Positions 54,851-64,000 of a DNA stretch of 64,000 nt are shown here, one piece after another; positions within the stretch are counted from its first letter, which is position 1; each line of letters starts with the position of its first letter. The DNA comes from Paramacrobiotus metropolitanus (taxonomy: Eukaryota > Tardigrada > Eutardigrada > Parachela > Macrobiotidae): contig NW_026570252.1 of assembly GCF_019649055.1 (NCBI RefSeq), forward strand, positions 992,001 to 1,056,000. Reading direction: 5' to 3'. Made by a program: the position numbers and the translations under genes. Below the pieces are notes generated by a model. That model ran no database searches. It was not told the DNA's origin and saw only the letters and a program-made list of their open reading frames with translations.

Positions 54851-55724
54851 ACTCCGCTTCTTTCCGGGAAAATTTCAAGCCTGGAGTATTCTGTTCCTGC
54901 ACGACTTTGTCCAATTCCGATTTCTGATAAAAGGAATGGAAACTCAACACCATCCTTTTCAGGGCCGTCTCTGTTACATCGTCAGCATTCCGCAGATTCA
55001 AAGCTTTCTGCAACCGTTCCGCTTGAGTCGTAATAGTGCCGTATCCGAAGTGAATACCCATCATAGTTGGATGTTGTAAAATGCGCGGGTTCATGTGTTC
55101 GTCACATGAATCGTCCTTCTCCTTCGTAGGAGGTTGCAGTTTCGGGTCCAAGAAGACGTTCGGTACCGATGAGAACTTCTTCAAGATCGGTTTGTTGGCG
55201 ATCTGCTCGTTATAGATGACGGGTTCTCGGGTTCGTCCCCATCCACGGAATGTAGCTGTGACATCCTGGATGACTGGCTCCGTTTCGGTGATGCGTTTCA
55301 TCAGCGCCGGCATGTTCTCCACTCGTTTATCGAGTGATGGGTGTCGTGGGGCTGAAGGTTCCTGCGTAGATTTCGTGAACTGAGCCAGATTAACAACTGG
55401 CAGCGTACCTGCGTTCGGCTTTTCAGCTGGCTGTGATGGTGGGCGTTCGATATCCCTCCAGCGTTCCTCCTTCCGTCGAATGCGCATATGCGTTTCCACG
55501 ATGACTCGTTCGCGGAAATTCTCGTTGTTGTGCGGACTCTCCCAGTACTCCGGGCGGATAAACTCCAGGTACGCGGCTACATTACCCAGAATGGCTTCGT
55601 AGAAGAGTTCTGCTACCTTCTGCGGTTCCGTCAATCCGGACAACAAATGACGTACGCATGGACGTTCGGCGTTCTTCTGACATCGCTCACAGTTTTCGTG
55701 GAACTTTTCAATTTTATACTCCAT
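54840..55724 (-). CDS. Element 2 ORF C, N-terminal zinc-finger-like part
   Basis: ATG at 55724. C12-x2-C15-x7-C23-x2-H26 matches the C-x2-C...C-x2-H start of Element 1 ORF C, with a shorter loop. FYEAILGNVAAYLEF follows and aligns with Element 1. The middle is charged and disordered, then comes a helical stretch. The frame remains open to 54522, but beyond about 54850 the conserved sequence is in the next frame, so the last about 110 codons are out of frame. Confidence 0.65.
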
Positions 55725-55763
55725 TTTACCGGTACGTGAAAAAAAAAATTCAAAAATATTCAC

Positions 55764-55982
55764 TGTCTGCCGGCTATGCAGATGAAGGACTGGTTTGCAT
55801 GCGGTTTTTGCCGTTCAGCTAGCACGTGCGTCTCATCTCGTTCACTCATGAAATTCGGAGGCGTGGTAGACAACTGCAGGCTGTTCGTCAGCCAATCATA
55901 GCGTTTTCTTCGTATAATTCTTTCAAGTGGGCGTAATAGACAGATCAGACTGTTCGTCAGCCAATCATAGCGTTTTCTTTGT
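55764..55982 (-). promoter_or_regulatory. Intercistronic segment with a duplicated CCAAT-type motif
   Basis: Two 35-bp copies about 64 bp apart (near 55876 and 55940) read, on the minus strand, AACGCTATGATTGGCTGACG plus AACAG. Each has an ATTGG (CCAAT box) next to TGACG. This could be an internal promoter for ORF C or an RNA element. It does not contain the TAGAAGT hairpins seen in Element 1. Confidence 0.4.
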
Positions 55983-58217
55983 CTACTTCCTTCCAACTGT
56001 CTTATATCGGCCATCGTCTTCTTCATAATCCAGTTCATCTGCTACTGTATTTTCGATTTGATTTTCAGCGTTATTTGGCAATCCATTGATGATATATATT
56101 CGTAAATAATTAAAAATCTCTCGGATTGTTGATCCATTAGGGTGACGAATGTCTCTGATGGCGTGATTAACAGCCTCCGTCCAAAAGAAGGGATTTTCAA
56201 AGTCTGCATTTATTCGATTCGTAATGCTGCACGGTTGCTGATAAACTGCTTCCCAGCTGCCGTAGTATCGTTCTACGAGCCGTGCATTTGTGGCATGCAT
56301 TTCCAGTTCTTCTTGAATTCTTTCTCGCGTAATTCCAGTCATACCCGGCTGTGCACGTATTGCCTCCCAAATTCTAATGACTGTAGGTCGGCTTTGCGTA
56401 TTTTCGACGATTCGTATCGCCTGCGTAATATTATCCATAGAGATAAATACCGGTGCATCCACTGAAAGTGCTGCACTACGTGAACTTGCGGGAGACAAGG
56501 GATCGTGCGGGTTTGTTCGACGGTTTGCTTTCCTCGCGACTGGTGGTCTGGATGTTCCCGGAAGTGGTTCCGGTGCTGTCTGTGTCAGCCGGGCCGAGCG
56601 TTGCGTACGCTGGCTAATTCTTTCACTTCGTCGCGGTTCAGACTGTGGTTCATCCAATAAAATTACAGATGTATTCCCTTCGCCAGATGATGTCGTATCG
56701 TAACGGCGTTTTGGTTCCATCACTGCGTTAGAATATCGCTTATGCGTCGTAGGTGCTGGGCGTACATCTGGACCGTATGGTGTTTTTGGAATTTTATTCG
56801 CCGGTGTTCCAGTCAGGCCAGACAATCGTTGTCTGCGTGATGCCATTAAAGCATAACGTGGCTCTGGATCATTTCTCTGGCGTAAAACTTCCGTCAAATG
56901 TTGTTCAACCAGGGCATCCACTGCTCGACGAACATTATGCTGGTGTTGAATCCAGTCTACTGCAGGTACTGGAAAAACGGCGTTTAAATGTCGTAAAATT
57001 TCGTCGTAGGTGGATCCCTTTGGATTTCGAATTTCTTTTAACGCCTTTATAATTGCCTCTTCAATTCTGTGCGGTGTGTCCATCGTGTAGTCTTCGTGAC
57101 CACGTTGCAGTGACTCTGGATTCACATAAGCTGCATCAGTCTGCCAGTCGTTATATGTTTCCAAAATCGTTCCACGCTGCACTCCTTGTTCCAGTGCGTA
57201 CTTGAATAATTTCATATCCGCTTTACGATTATGAATATCTTTTTCCCATTGGCGATACTGCTCTTTCAAATAAGCCAGAGAAGGCTTACGCTTTCGTTTC
57301 TTGACTGTTTCAATGCACTCCTTAATGGCAACAATCGCCTGGCTAATTTGTGGAATGTCGTACTGCCGTTCGTCGGCATGTCGGCTGCGGGATTCAGATC
57401 GTGCTGGTGTCGATGCGCGTGAAACAGGGACTGAAGACAGTTCCGAAGGAATTTCTGACTGTCGAGACTGCATCACTTCATCCAATTTCTGAATTTTAGT
57501 CTGCGTAGACTTTTCCTCTGTCACTTTTCGACGGCGATTCATTCCTTTCGTAGGAATACGGAGTGTAATTGATTCGTTCATTGGATCGTCTGATTGTTCG
57601 ATAAACGCTTCTATCTGTCCTGGCTGTCGCATCTGGGCGTTTAATTCCGCGCGTAATTCTTCCATGATTTGCCGGCGATACTGTTCGTCAGTATTAAGTG
57701 GGCCGGTAATTCGTATACGGTCTCGTGGATTCTCTGCGCGTAAATCAGCCATAATCTGGACAGTTTCTCCACTTGATTGACGTGACACTGACGCTGGACG
57801 CGTAGCCATAGATGTAGAAGTAGCCGTAGTTGTTGTGGTCGTATTCGTTGCAGATGTGACGGCAATCGTATAAATCGGCCTTGGTACGCTTCGTTGCGAA
57901 GTAATCCACTGTCGTTGCGTTCGTTGCGCGTGTGTCACTGGAGGTGTTTCCTGCAGCACAATAACTGGTGTTAAAGGAACTGTCACCGTGCCGCCTCCCT
58001 GCTGATATGGGTTTTGCTGGTGCGTCAGCGAGACATTCGGGAGTCGTATCGGCACTTGAATTTCCTGTGCTGCGTTTCGGGGATCGTAGATGTAAGGACC
58101 ACGTGGTGGTAGATTAAAATATCCTCCACGATTCATTGGGGGTCGTCCCCGTCTTGATCCGCGTCCTCGTGATGGAATCGGGACAGGTCGCTGATCCTGA
58201 TTCTGGTCTCGATCCAT
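55983..58217 (-). CDS. Element 2 ORF A/B: protein with two winged-helix plus H15-like modules
   Basis: 744 codons from ATG 58217, 67 nt after the pol stop. The N-terminus is Arg/Gly/Pro/Gln-rich (RGRGSRRGRPP). Residues about 286-372 form a SAMD1-like winged helix (KKRKRKPSLAYLKEQYRQW). About 382-470 form an H1/H5-like globular domain (IIKALKEIRNPKGSTYDEI). About 594-660 form a second winged helix (TQSRPTVIRIWEAI, ITRERIQEELEM). About 674-740 form a second H15-like domain (VNHAIRDIRHPNGSTIREI). The order winged helix then H15 is the known N-terminal arrangement of animal KAT6 acetyltransferases. In linker histones this fold binds nucleosomal DNA; SAMD1-type winged helices bind CpG DNA. It may tether the preintegration complex or particle to chromatin. 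Confidence 0.7.
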   Translation of the reverse strand: MDRDQNQDQRPVPIPSRGRGSRRGRPPMNRGGYFNLPPRGPYIYDPRNAAQEIQVPIRLPNVSLTHQQNPYQQGGGTVTVPLTPVIVLQETPPVTHAQRTQRQWITSQRSVPRPIYTIAVTSATNTTTTTTATSTSMATRPASVSRQSSGETVQIMADLRAENPRDRIRITGPLNTDEQYRRQIMEELRAELNAQMRQPGQIEAFIEQSDDPMNESITLRIPTKGMNRRRKVTEEKSTQTKIQKLDEVMQSRQSEIPSELSSVPVSRASTPARSESRSRHADERQYDIPQISQAIVAIKECIETVKKRKRKPSLAYLKEQYRQWEKDIHNRKADMKLFKYALEQGVQRGTILETYNDWQTDAAYVNPESLQRGHEDYTMDTPHRIEEAIIKALKEIRNPKGSTYDEILRHLNAVFPVPAVDWIQHQHNVRRAVDALVEQHLTEVLRQRNDPEPRYALMASRRQRLSGLTGTPANKIPKTPYGPDVRPAPTTHKRYSNAVMEPKRRYDTTSSGEGNTSVILLDEPQSEPRRSERISQRTQRSARLTQTAPEPLPGTSRPPVARKANRRTNPHDPLSPASSRSAALSVDAPVFISMDNITQAIRIVENTQSRPTVIRIWEAIRAQPGMTGITRERIQEELEMHATNARLVERYYGSWEAVYQQPCSITNRINADFENPFFWTEAVNHAIRDIRHPNGSTIREIFNYLRIYIINGLPNNAENQIENTVADELDYEEDDGRYKTVGRK

Positions 58218-58283
58218 GTTATTCTGGACGACAAAAATAACATAAAATAATCCCAACTAGTCCGCGTAATTATTTCTCGGTAA

Positions 58284-61200
58284 TTATCGATAGAAAATAT
58301 TCAAAAAATTAACTCGTGCCGTTCTGCCCGTTTTATGTAATTTGGAATAATTAATCATTTTTCTAGGGCGTAAAATTCTGCGTTTCAGCTGATTTTCATG
58401 CTCATCCTCTAAATTCGTATTCAGAGGTGCTGTCAACATTTCGTTAGGGCTTTTTCGTTTAGGCCCGTCGATAATTTCAGCTGGTTTATCCGGCACGGTG
58501 TCGATGGCGTTCATCACTTCGTGTGATTTATCGCTACTATGCCCAGGCGTGGATTCCTGTATTTTATCCGTTGCCTGCGGTATGGGAATGCCTTGCTGTT
58601 GCGGTGTTATCGTAACACTTGGAGTTTCGTCTTCGACATTTTCCCACCCGTGTTCGTCACGAGTATCTGATTCCGCTGGTTTAATTGGCAACTTGATTCT
58701 TAATTTGGGAATTTTCCGCAGTTCGATGTCCGGTGATATGTATGGCTTAAATCGGTCAACTGCCACGTCCATTATTTTTCCGTCTTTTTGGCATTTTACT
58801 GTGACCGTGTTTCCGTATGGGAATTTTAAAATTTCGTATGGTCCCAGATACTGCTTTCGTAGCGTATCTACTTCGTCTTTCTTCTTTTGATTTTGCTTTA
58901 TCCATACGAGATCACCGATATTGAACGTAGGCGTAGACTTTCGTCGGTTATATAATTCCGCTTTCTTTTGGAATTCTTCTTCAATAAATATTTCCGCTAT
59001 TTCGTGTGCACGTGCGAGGTGATCTGCTGTCGCTTTTACGTAATCATCTACTGACTCGTAGTCGACGGGAAGATTCGTTTGCGTAACGATATCTTCTGGA
59101 ATTACTTGTTCCCTGGCGTACAGCATTCGAAACGGAGACATCTTCGTCGTTTTATGCGGTACTCGGTTTCGTGCCGAGACTACAAATGGAAGAAACTGGT
59201 CCCAATTTCGTACATGTCCTCTCCGCACGTACATCGCGAGTGAATCTGCTATACTACGCATCTGCCGCTCAACCAAACCGCGTCCTTCCGGGTGGTATGC
59301 GCATCCAAGGTGTCGTTCGATTTTTAAGATTTTCGTAATCCTTTCAAAGAGTTTACTCGTAAATTGTCTTCCTCTGTCCGTATCGACTATCCTTGGTGCT
59401 CCATATGGCAGTATCACTCGTTTCACGAAGAAATCAGCGACTGTTGAAGCTTTTATATTGGGCAGCGCGTCTGCTATCACGAACTTTGTTAGGTGATCGA
59501 TGGCCACGGCGATGTATCGGTTTTTGTTCTTCCGCGTAATCGGCAACGGGCCTTTTAAGTCCATTTGAATTTTGAAGAATGGTTCACCGACTTTCACTTC
59601 TTGTAGTTTTCCTGGCGGTAATTTTCCAAGAATTTTCCGCATCTGGCATCTTTTGCAGCTGTCACAGTAATCGATGACGTCCTGCGTCATGCCGTTCCAG
59701 AAGTATCGTACTTCTATCGCCTTATACGTTTTCTTTCTTCCAAGATGTCCGCTTGAAGGGGAATCATGCATGGCACGTAAAATATCTCCTCTCATGTGAC
59801 GTGGAACGATGAATCGACGGTATTTTTGTGCATCTCGTTCCGATATTTTATACAGTACTTTATGCCACATTTCGTATGTGTCATAATCTTTCGGCAACGG
59901 CTTCGTCGCATCGCGGTTTTCCAGCTTTAGAATTTTCTTTAAAATTACGGGATCCTTTTCCTGTTCTTTTCGTAAGAACATAAAATTGTCTTCTTCGGTA
60001 TCCGCATCGTGATCAGCTGGGTCGTCCAGCGTAATCACATTTATTCGTGCTGTTGACCGCTCATAATCATTTAATTTCATCCCTTCGTCTTTATACGCGT
60101 CGAATGTTGGCAGTTCATCCAGATTCTCGTCTGGTGATGGTTGTCCGATGGGATTTCGGCTTAAATCATCCGCGTTATCGTTCGCTTTTCCAGGGCGATA
60201 TGCAATTTTTATCTGGTATCGTCCCAGAGCAATTGCCCAGCGTGTAAGTCGCGGATTAATTCCATCCCGTTTCGACGTTGATCGTAAGAGATTTGCCAAC
60301 GCTTGATGGTCCGTTTTGACCGTAAATTCACTGTAATCAACATAATGTCTAAATTTATTTACAGCGAATACGACCGCAAGACACTCCAGCTCCGTAGGTG
60401 CGTATTTCTTCTCAGCGTCTTTCAACACACGGCTTGCGTAAGCCACCGGTTTTCCATCCTGACTGAGTATCGCTCCAATTCCTACGTAGCTAGCGTCGCA
60501 TTCTATAACCACGGGTTTTTCCGGATCAAATTTTACTAAAATTGGCGCGTTGGTGAGAAGATGTTTGAGTCGTTCAAACTCTTCGTCGTGCTTCTCGTTC
60601 CAATCGGCCTTGACGTCTTTTCCGCCTTTCAGTAAATCGTATAAATTACGCGTTTTATTCGCGTAATGGTGGATAAATTTCCGGTAATAATTCGCGAATC
60701 CGAGGAAAGAACGTAGCGACTTTTCGTCAGTCGGCTTTTTCCTTGCGTTAATCGCGTTAATCTTCTCCGGATCCACTTTAATTCCTTCCCTCGATACGAT
60801 ATGACCGAGGAAATGAAGTTCCTCCTTGGCGATATGGCATTTCGATGGCTTTAGCGTAAAGCCAGATTTACGTAAACATTCAAATAGTGCTCGTAGTTTC
60901 ATTATGCCATCCATCAAGTCTTTGCAGGCGCATATTAGATCGTCTAAAAATGCGAAAATTCCTTCTAATCCCATCGCCTTTAATGGTTGTATCGTAGTAT
61001 CCATTGCAGCTTGGAAGGTCGCAGGACCATTACAGACGCCGAAAGGCATTCTCGTAAATTCGTAAAGTCCATCCTGCGTTATGAAAGCTGTCTTTTGTAT
61101 CGATTCTTCGTCCATAGGAATTTGCCAAAATCCTTGGTGACAGTCAAAGGTGAAGAAAAGAGCGTTGCCGGCCACGGCTCCCAGTAATTCATCTGGATTT

Positions 61201-62900
61201 GGAAGGGGATAGTTGTTTTTGCGCGTGACATTATTAAGGCGAATATAATTGACACAGAATCTCGTATTCTGCCAACCGGCTAGACGATGTCCATCAGCGT
61301 TATGTTTAATCGCTAGTACCACTGGAAAACTCCATGCAGACTTTGATGGTCGTATGACGCCTTTCGCTAACATGTCCTTCACGTGCTCAGAAATATATTC
61401 TTTTCCCTTCCAGCTCGTACGGTGTGGCGGGCACTTCACAGGTTTAGCGTCACCTGTATCAATATGGTGCTTTGCAACTGTCACTGTCCCGTATGGACGG
61501 CTTTTCGATGGAAATACATCTCGAAATTCGTAAAATAATTCCACCAGTTTTCTTTTCTCTTCATCACTCATTTGTGGACCGAAATGCATCGCGGCGATAT
61601 TTTCATCCATTTCTTTCTTCTCATCGGCAGTCATTGGCGTTACTTTTACAGTGGAAACTACAGGTTCGTCCTGTATTTCTTCATACGTTTCCAAAATTCC
61701 AAGCCAAGTGCCTTTGCGTACAATCTGCCGCTTGTCTTTGAAATTGGTCATAAATATATCGATTATCCGGTTTTCCGGCTTCACCAGTCCTTGTACTGGG
61801 GTCATCTGCGTTGCAGAGAATATAGCGGGATTCGGCGAGAAAATGTACGGTTCGTTTCGTACGATATCGTATTTCTTTGGCATTGCCGATATCCACGTGT
61901 ATCCAGGGTCCACGTTGAAGTCGTCAGTCGCGTAGACTTTTAATAATTTAACGCGTGCCTTTGGCTCGTTTGCCCTTTTAATCACCGTTGCAGCTTTCGT
62001 AAGCTCTTTTTCCACCGCGTTCACATCATATTCTTCCTGCATTTCTTTCAGCTCTTCTGGTGACATCTCGATCACACTATTATTGCTGTCCGGTTCGCTA
62101 ACACGATTATCCGGTAGTTTTATCTTTTGACGGGTGAAGTACGGTTTCCTTGTTGTGGGCTGTATGGTTGTGTCCATGCAATCACATGCCGGTTCGTCCG
62201 ACATTTGTTCGCGTAGCCATTCTCGAGCTCTTCGCGTTAATTCTTCAAGATCCTCTTTATCGGGATTTTTTTCTTTCTGATCCTTATTGTTGTGAGATAG
62301 TGGCATCTCGACCGGTGCCACCGGTATAGGGAGAGATGACACTATCTCTACTGCCGTATTATTTTGCGTTTCGTACGCATCCACATTTGCACTCGTGGCA
62401 GCGTTCTTCACTGGCCCTCTTTCGTTAGGTGGAATCCATTCTGTCACCACAATGCGACTTCCACTTATCACAATTTTTATCTTCCGCAGAAAATCCTGTC
62501 CAAGGAGGACTTTAACGGCATCCTGCGTTGGCTTCACGTAGAAGCAATGGCCAGTCATTATTTCGTCCATGGAGACGGGCACTGTGCAAGCGTATTGCAC
62601 GGGGAAATTATGTATACCGCCTATTCCGCGTATGGAAAGTGGCGTCTTTAATTTATACGTCTCCAATTTATTTAATTCGCAAAATTGTTGCGAAATTAAG
62701 GACGTCTCCGCTCCAGTGTCAATCATTGCGTCCACTGGAATTCCTCCTACTTGAATGCTGTGCGTCAGCACCGGTGCAATCTCCGGTTGATTTAATGCCG
62801 TTAATAAATTTACTTCGGCGTATTTCTGTGGAGGGCGGTTCACGGTGAATCCGTGAATACTTATTCCTTCGGCGTTCGTCGCCTCAAAATCCGTGTGCAT
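58284..62900 (-). CDS. pol: Element 2 Pol: protease, reverse transcriptase, RNase H, integrase (uninterrupted)
   Basis: 1538 codons from ATG 62900; the frame opens after TAA 62976-62978, so it does not overlap gag and is not reached by a simple -1 slip. Protease IDTGAETSLI has Asp61. Reverse transcriptase: WSFPVVLAIKHN, RFCVNYIRLN, MPFGVCNGPATFQ, and FLDD at residues 651-654 in place of the usual YxDD. RNase H: IECDASYVGIGAILS and DNADDLSRNP. Integrase: zinc region with CDSCKRCQMR; catalytic D1114, D1175, E1211 (spacing 61 and 36, D,D(35)E). The C-terminus has the KPYISPD beta-domain and a tail without chromodomain. It has no stops or frame breaks. Confidence 0.95.
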   Translation of the reverse strand: MHTDFEATNAEGISIHGFTVNRPPQKYAEVNLLTALNQPEIAPVLTHSIQVGGIPVDAMIDTGAETSLISQQFCELNKLETYKLKTPLSIRGIGGIHNFPVQYACTVPVSMDEIMTGHCFYVKPTQDAVKVLLGQDFLRKIKIVISGSRIVVTEWIPPNERGPVKNAATSANVDAYETQNNTAVEIVSSLPIPVAPVEMPLSHNNKDQKEKNPDKEDLEELTRRAREWLREQMSDEPACDCMDTTIQPTTRKPYFTRQKIKLPDNRVSEPDSNNSVIEMSPEELKEMQEEYDVNAVEKELTKAATVIKRANEPKARVKLLKVYATDDFNVDPGYTWISAMPKKYDIVRNEPYIFSPNPAIFSATQMTPVQGLVKPENRIIDIFMTNFKDKRQIVRKGTWLGILETYEEIQDEPVVSTVKVTPMTADEKKEMDENIAAMHFGPQMSDEEKRKLVELFYEFRDVFPSKSRPYGTVTVAKHHIDTGDAKPVKCPPHRTSWKGKEYISEHVKDMLAKGVIRPSKSAWSFPVVLAIKHNADGHRLAGWQNTRFCVNYIRLNNVTRKNNYPLPNPDELLGAVAGNALFFTFDCHQGFWQIPMDEESIQKTAFITQDGLYEFTRMPFGVCNGPATFQAAMDTTIQPLKAMGLEGIFAFLDDLICACKDLMDGIMKLRALFECLRKSGFTLKPSKCHIAKEELHFLGHIVSREGIKVDPEKINAINARKKPTDEKSLRSFLGFANYYRKFIHHYANKTRNLYDLLKGGKDVKADWNEKHDEEFERLKHLLTNAPILVKFDPEKPVVIECDASYVGIGAILSQDGKPVAYASRVLKDAEKKYAPTELECLAVVFAVNKFRHYVDYSEFTVKTDHQALANLLRSTSKRDGINPRLTRWAIALGRYQIKIAYRPGKANDNADDLSRNPIGQPSPDENLDELPTFDAYKDEGMKLNDYERSTARINVITLDDPADHDADTEEDNFMFLRKEQEKDPVILKKILKLENRDATKPLPKDYDTYEMWHKVLYKISERDAQKYRRFIVPRHMRGDILRAMHDSPSSGHLGRKKTYKAIEVRYFWNGMTQDVIDYCDSCKRCQMRKILGKLPPGKLQEVKVGEPFFKIQMDLKGPLPITRKNKNRYIAVAIDHLTKFVIADALPNIKASTVADFFVKRVILPYGAPRIVDTDRGRQFTSKLFERITKILKIERHLGCAYHPEGRGLVERQMRSIADSLAMYVRRGHVRNWDQFLPFVVSARNRVPHKTTKMSPFRMLYAREQVIPEDIVTQTNLPVDYESVDDYVKATADHLARAHEIAEIFIEEEFQKKAELYNRRKSTPTFNIGDLVWIKQNQKKKDEVDTLRKQYLGPYEILKFPYGNTVTVKCQKDGKIMDVAVDRFKPYISPDIELRKIPKLRIKLPIKPAESDTRDEHGWENVEDETPSVTITPQQQGIPIPQATDKIQESTPGHSSDKSHEVMNAIDTVPDKPAEIIDGPKRKSPNEMLTAPLNTNLEDEHENQLKRRILRPRKMINYSKLHKTGRTARVNFLNIFYR

Positions 62901-63012
62901 ATTTTTATCCGGCGGTTTCGGAGGTACGGGAACAGCGTAGCCGGGATTTACTGGCCGTTCCCTTGCGGGTTTAAATTACCAGCTGCGGCATCTTGCGGTA
63001 CAGGATTACCGT

Positions 63013-63723
63013 TTAAATCAGTGAAGGTTCGTCCTCCTGATTATTATTATATCTGCCGTTCCCACGGTTTCCTCCGCGGTATCCGCCGCCGCGAAATCCA
63101 CTCCGTCCTCTGCCACCACGGAAATTCCCCCGGTTTCCGCCGTTCGAGTCCGCATTATCGGCTCCGGCTGCGTGGCGCGCAATTACTGTTGCTGCTCGCT
63201 GGTGTTCCGGATGAGTTTTCATGTAGAATAACTCCATTTCGGGATGGTTATTGCAGAACGTAGGGTTGTCGATTTTCGCGACTCCAGCAAATCGGCAACG
63301 CCGGGTTTCGTGACCCTTTATCTCACAATTATCGCAATAGAAGGAGTTGCGAGCGTAGTTGCCGTTATTATTGTTATTTCCACCGCCGTTATTAAATTTT
63401 CGATTTCCGTTCCAAGGACGATTAAATTTCCCTTTCGGCGGTGAGGATGATGGCGTGGGGGATTTACGGCTGTCGTCACCGTTTGGGCTTCCTCCGTTGC
63501 CATTCTTCCACTTTTTTCTCGTAACCGTTTTCCACGGTTCCTCTTTGTCGTCAGCTGTTGCTGCGTTAATTACGGCGTAGCTTTCTCCGTCGACGGTTAC
63601 CAAACTAACTGTTGCAGTCTTTTTGTCAGTTCCGTTTACATATTTCGGATCGTCCGAAATAATACTTCTGACATACGAAAGCCATTCCGTTGGCGTTTTC
63701 GGATCTTTAATTTTCAAGGCCAT
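63013..63723 (-). CDS. gag: Element 2 Gag, C-terminal part with zinc knuckle and Arg/Gly-rich tail
   Basis: It continues the capsid in a different frame from 63707-64000. It has KTPTEWLSYVRS at the end of the capsid, then Asn/Gly-rich linker, a CCHC knuckle CDNCEIKGHETRRC (C-x2-C-x4-H-x4-C) and an RGG-type tail (GGRGRSGFRGGGYRGGNRGN). It would bind and package RNA. It ends with TAA at 63013-63015; pol opens 35 nt later. Confidence 0.8.
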   Translation of the reverse strand: MALKIKDPKTPTEWLSYVRSIISDDPKYVNGTDKKTATVSLVTVDGESYAVINAATADDKEEPWKTVTRKKWKNGNGGSPNGDDSRKSPTPSSSPPKGKFNRPWNGNRKFNNGGGNNNNNGNYARNSFYCDNCEIKGHETRRCRFAGVAKIDNPTFCNNHPEMELFYMKTHPEHQRAATVIARHAAGADNADSNGGNRGNFRGGRGRSGFRGGGYRGGNRGNGRYNNNQEDEPSLI

Positions 63724-64000
63724 GTAGTTGCGGATAATCCCTTATTCCTTTCGTAAGGAATGTGCAGAGTTGTTTATCCGATCCGATCATACCGGCCATA
63801 TCGCGTAAAGATACCATTTTCTGATAATAGGTGTCAATGTCTTCTTTTCCGGCTTGCCAGACACGTGTTGTCAGCTCATTCAAGGCTGTCGTAGCCCGAT
63901 TCTTATCAGTAAAGCGCTCAGTCAAGAGCGTTAACCAGGCTTCAATATTATCCAGGTGTGGCTGCGATCTGATCGTCAGATTATACCACTGCTGTGCCTC
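63707..64000 (-). CDS. gag: Element 2 Gag, capsid part (cut by window edge)
   Basis: The frame is open from the right edge. It has the capsid pattern (QQWYNLTI, IEAWLTLLTERF, LNELTTRVWQ, FLTKGIRDYPQL) and ends at TAA 63707-63709. The continuation is in the frame of 63013-63723, so one base has probably been gained (or two lost) near 63710-63725, next to an A-run. Confidence 0.7.
   Translation of the reverse strand, partial: EAQQWYNLTIRSQPHLDNIEAWLTLLTERFTDKNRATTALNELTTRVWQAGKEDIDTYYQKMVSLRDMAGMIGSDKQLCTFLTKGIRDYPQLHGLEN

Larger units (their letters stand above)
53408..64000 (-). mobile_element. Element 2: Ty3/Gypsy-type LTR retroelement with two extra ORFs (5' end outside window)
   Basis: Read on the minus strand from the right edge: gag, pol, a winged-helix/H15 frame and a zinc-finger frame, the same order as Element 1. 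Pol is one uninterrupted 1538-codon frame with all catalytic residues except that the YxDD box reads FLDD. Gag and the last frame each have one frame change. It is less GC-rich than Element 1 and clearly diverged, so it is another member of the same group rather than a recent copy. The left limit rests on a tentative LTR end at 53408. Confidence 0.85.

Noticed and set aside
58000-62900. Apparent excess of CGTA/TACG in Element 2
   Set aside because: Sampling a few lines gave 2 to 4 times the random expectation, but codon usage could explain it and I cannot count it reliably by eye.

Overview
This is nuclear DNA of a eukaryote, most likely an invertebrate animal. Host genes are split by short introns with GT/AG borders (one is 74 bp), one encodes a membrane-anchored protein kinase and two encode Ig-domain proteins, and the rest is dominated by retroelements and inverted-repeat (MITE-like) elements. 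Nothing in the sequence fixes the species; a compact-genome animal such as a tardigrade would fit, but that is a guess.

Layout. (1) 1 to about 20,990, + strand: a GC-rich, very long Ty3/Gypsy-type LTR retroelement (Element 1), cut by the left window edge. Order: gag, protease, reverse transcriptase, RNase H, integrase, then three large extra reading frames (ORF A, B, C) and a structured 3' region. Gag and pol appear to be linked by a -1 ribosomal frameshift signal. Gag-pol carries two in-frame TAG stops and several frame breaks; the three extra frames are long and open. (2) 20,981-23,102: a 574-bp TIR element with a perfect 10-bp target duplication, and a second inverted repeat. (3) 24,487-26,177, - strand: a four-exon membrane kinase gene. 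(4) About 26.2-53.4 kb: AT-rich host DNA full of inverted repeats, including a small non-autonomous LTR element with apparently identical LTRs (35,439-37,205), and two convergent paralogous Ig-domain genes (42,279-44,617 + and 50,309-51,706 -). (5) About 53.4 kb to the right edge, - strand: a second, diverged element (Element 2), with gag (cut by the window edge and frame-broken), one uninterrupted 1538-codon pol, and two extra frames.

The main observation is that both retroelements carry matching extra proteins in the same order after integrase. The first (ORF A+B in Element 1, one 744-aa frame in Element 2) has a low-complexity Pro-rich N-terminus and then two copies of a paired module that reads like a SAMD1/KAT6-type winged helix followed by a linker-histone H1/H5 (H15) globular domain. 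The second (ORF C) starts with a C-x2-C...C-x2-H zinc-finger-like motif and contains a conserved helical block. Neither looks like an envelope protein. Element 1 also carries, only in its untranslated segments, a family of RNA hairpins with an invariant TAGAAGT/A loop and changing, base-paired stems, plus many small hairpins with (N)AAC loops. Together these suggest an undescribed group of giant Ty3/Gypsy elements that encode chromatin-type DNA-binding proteins and a structured RNA recognition system.
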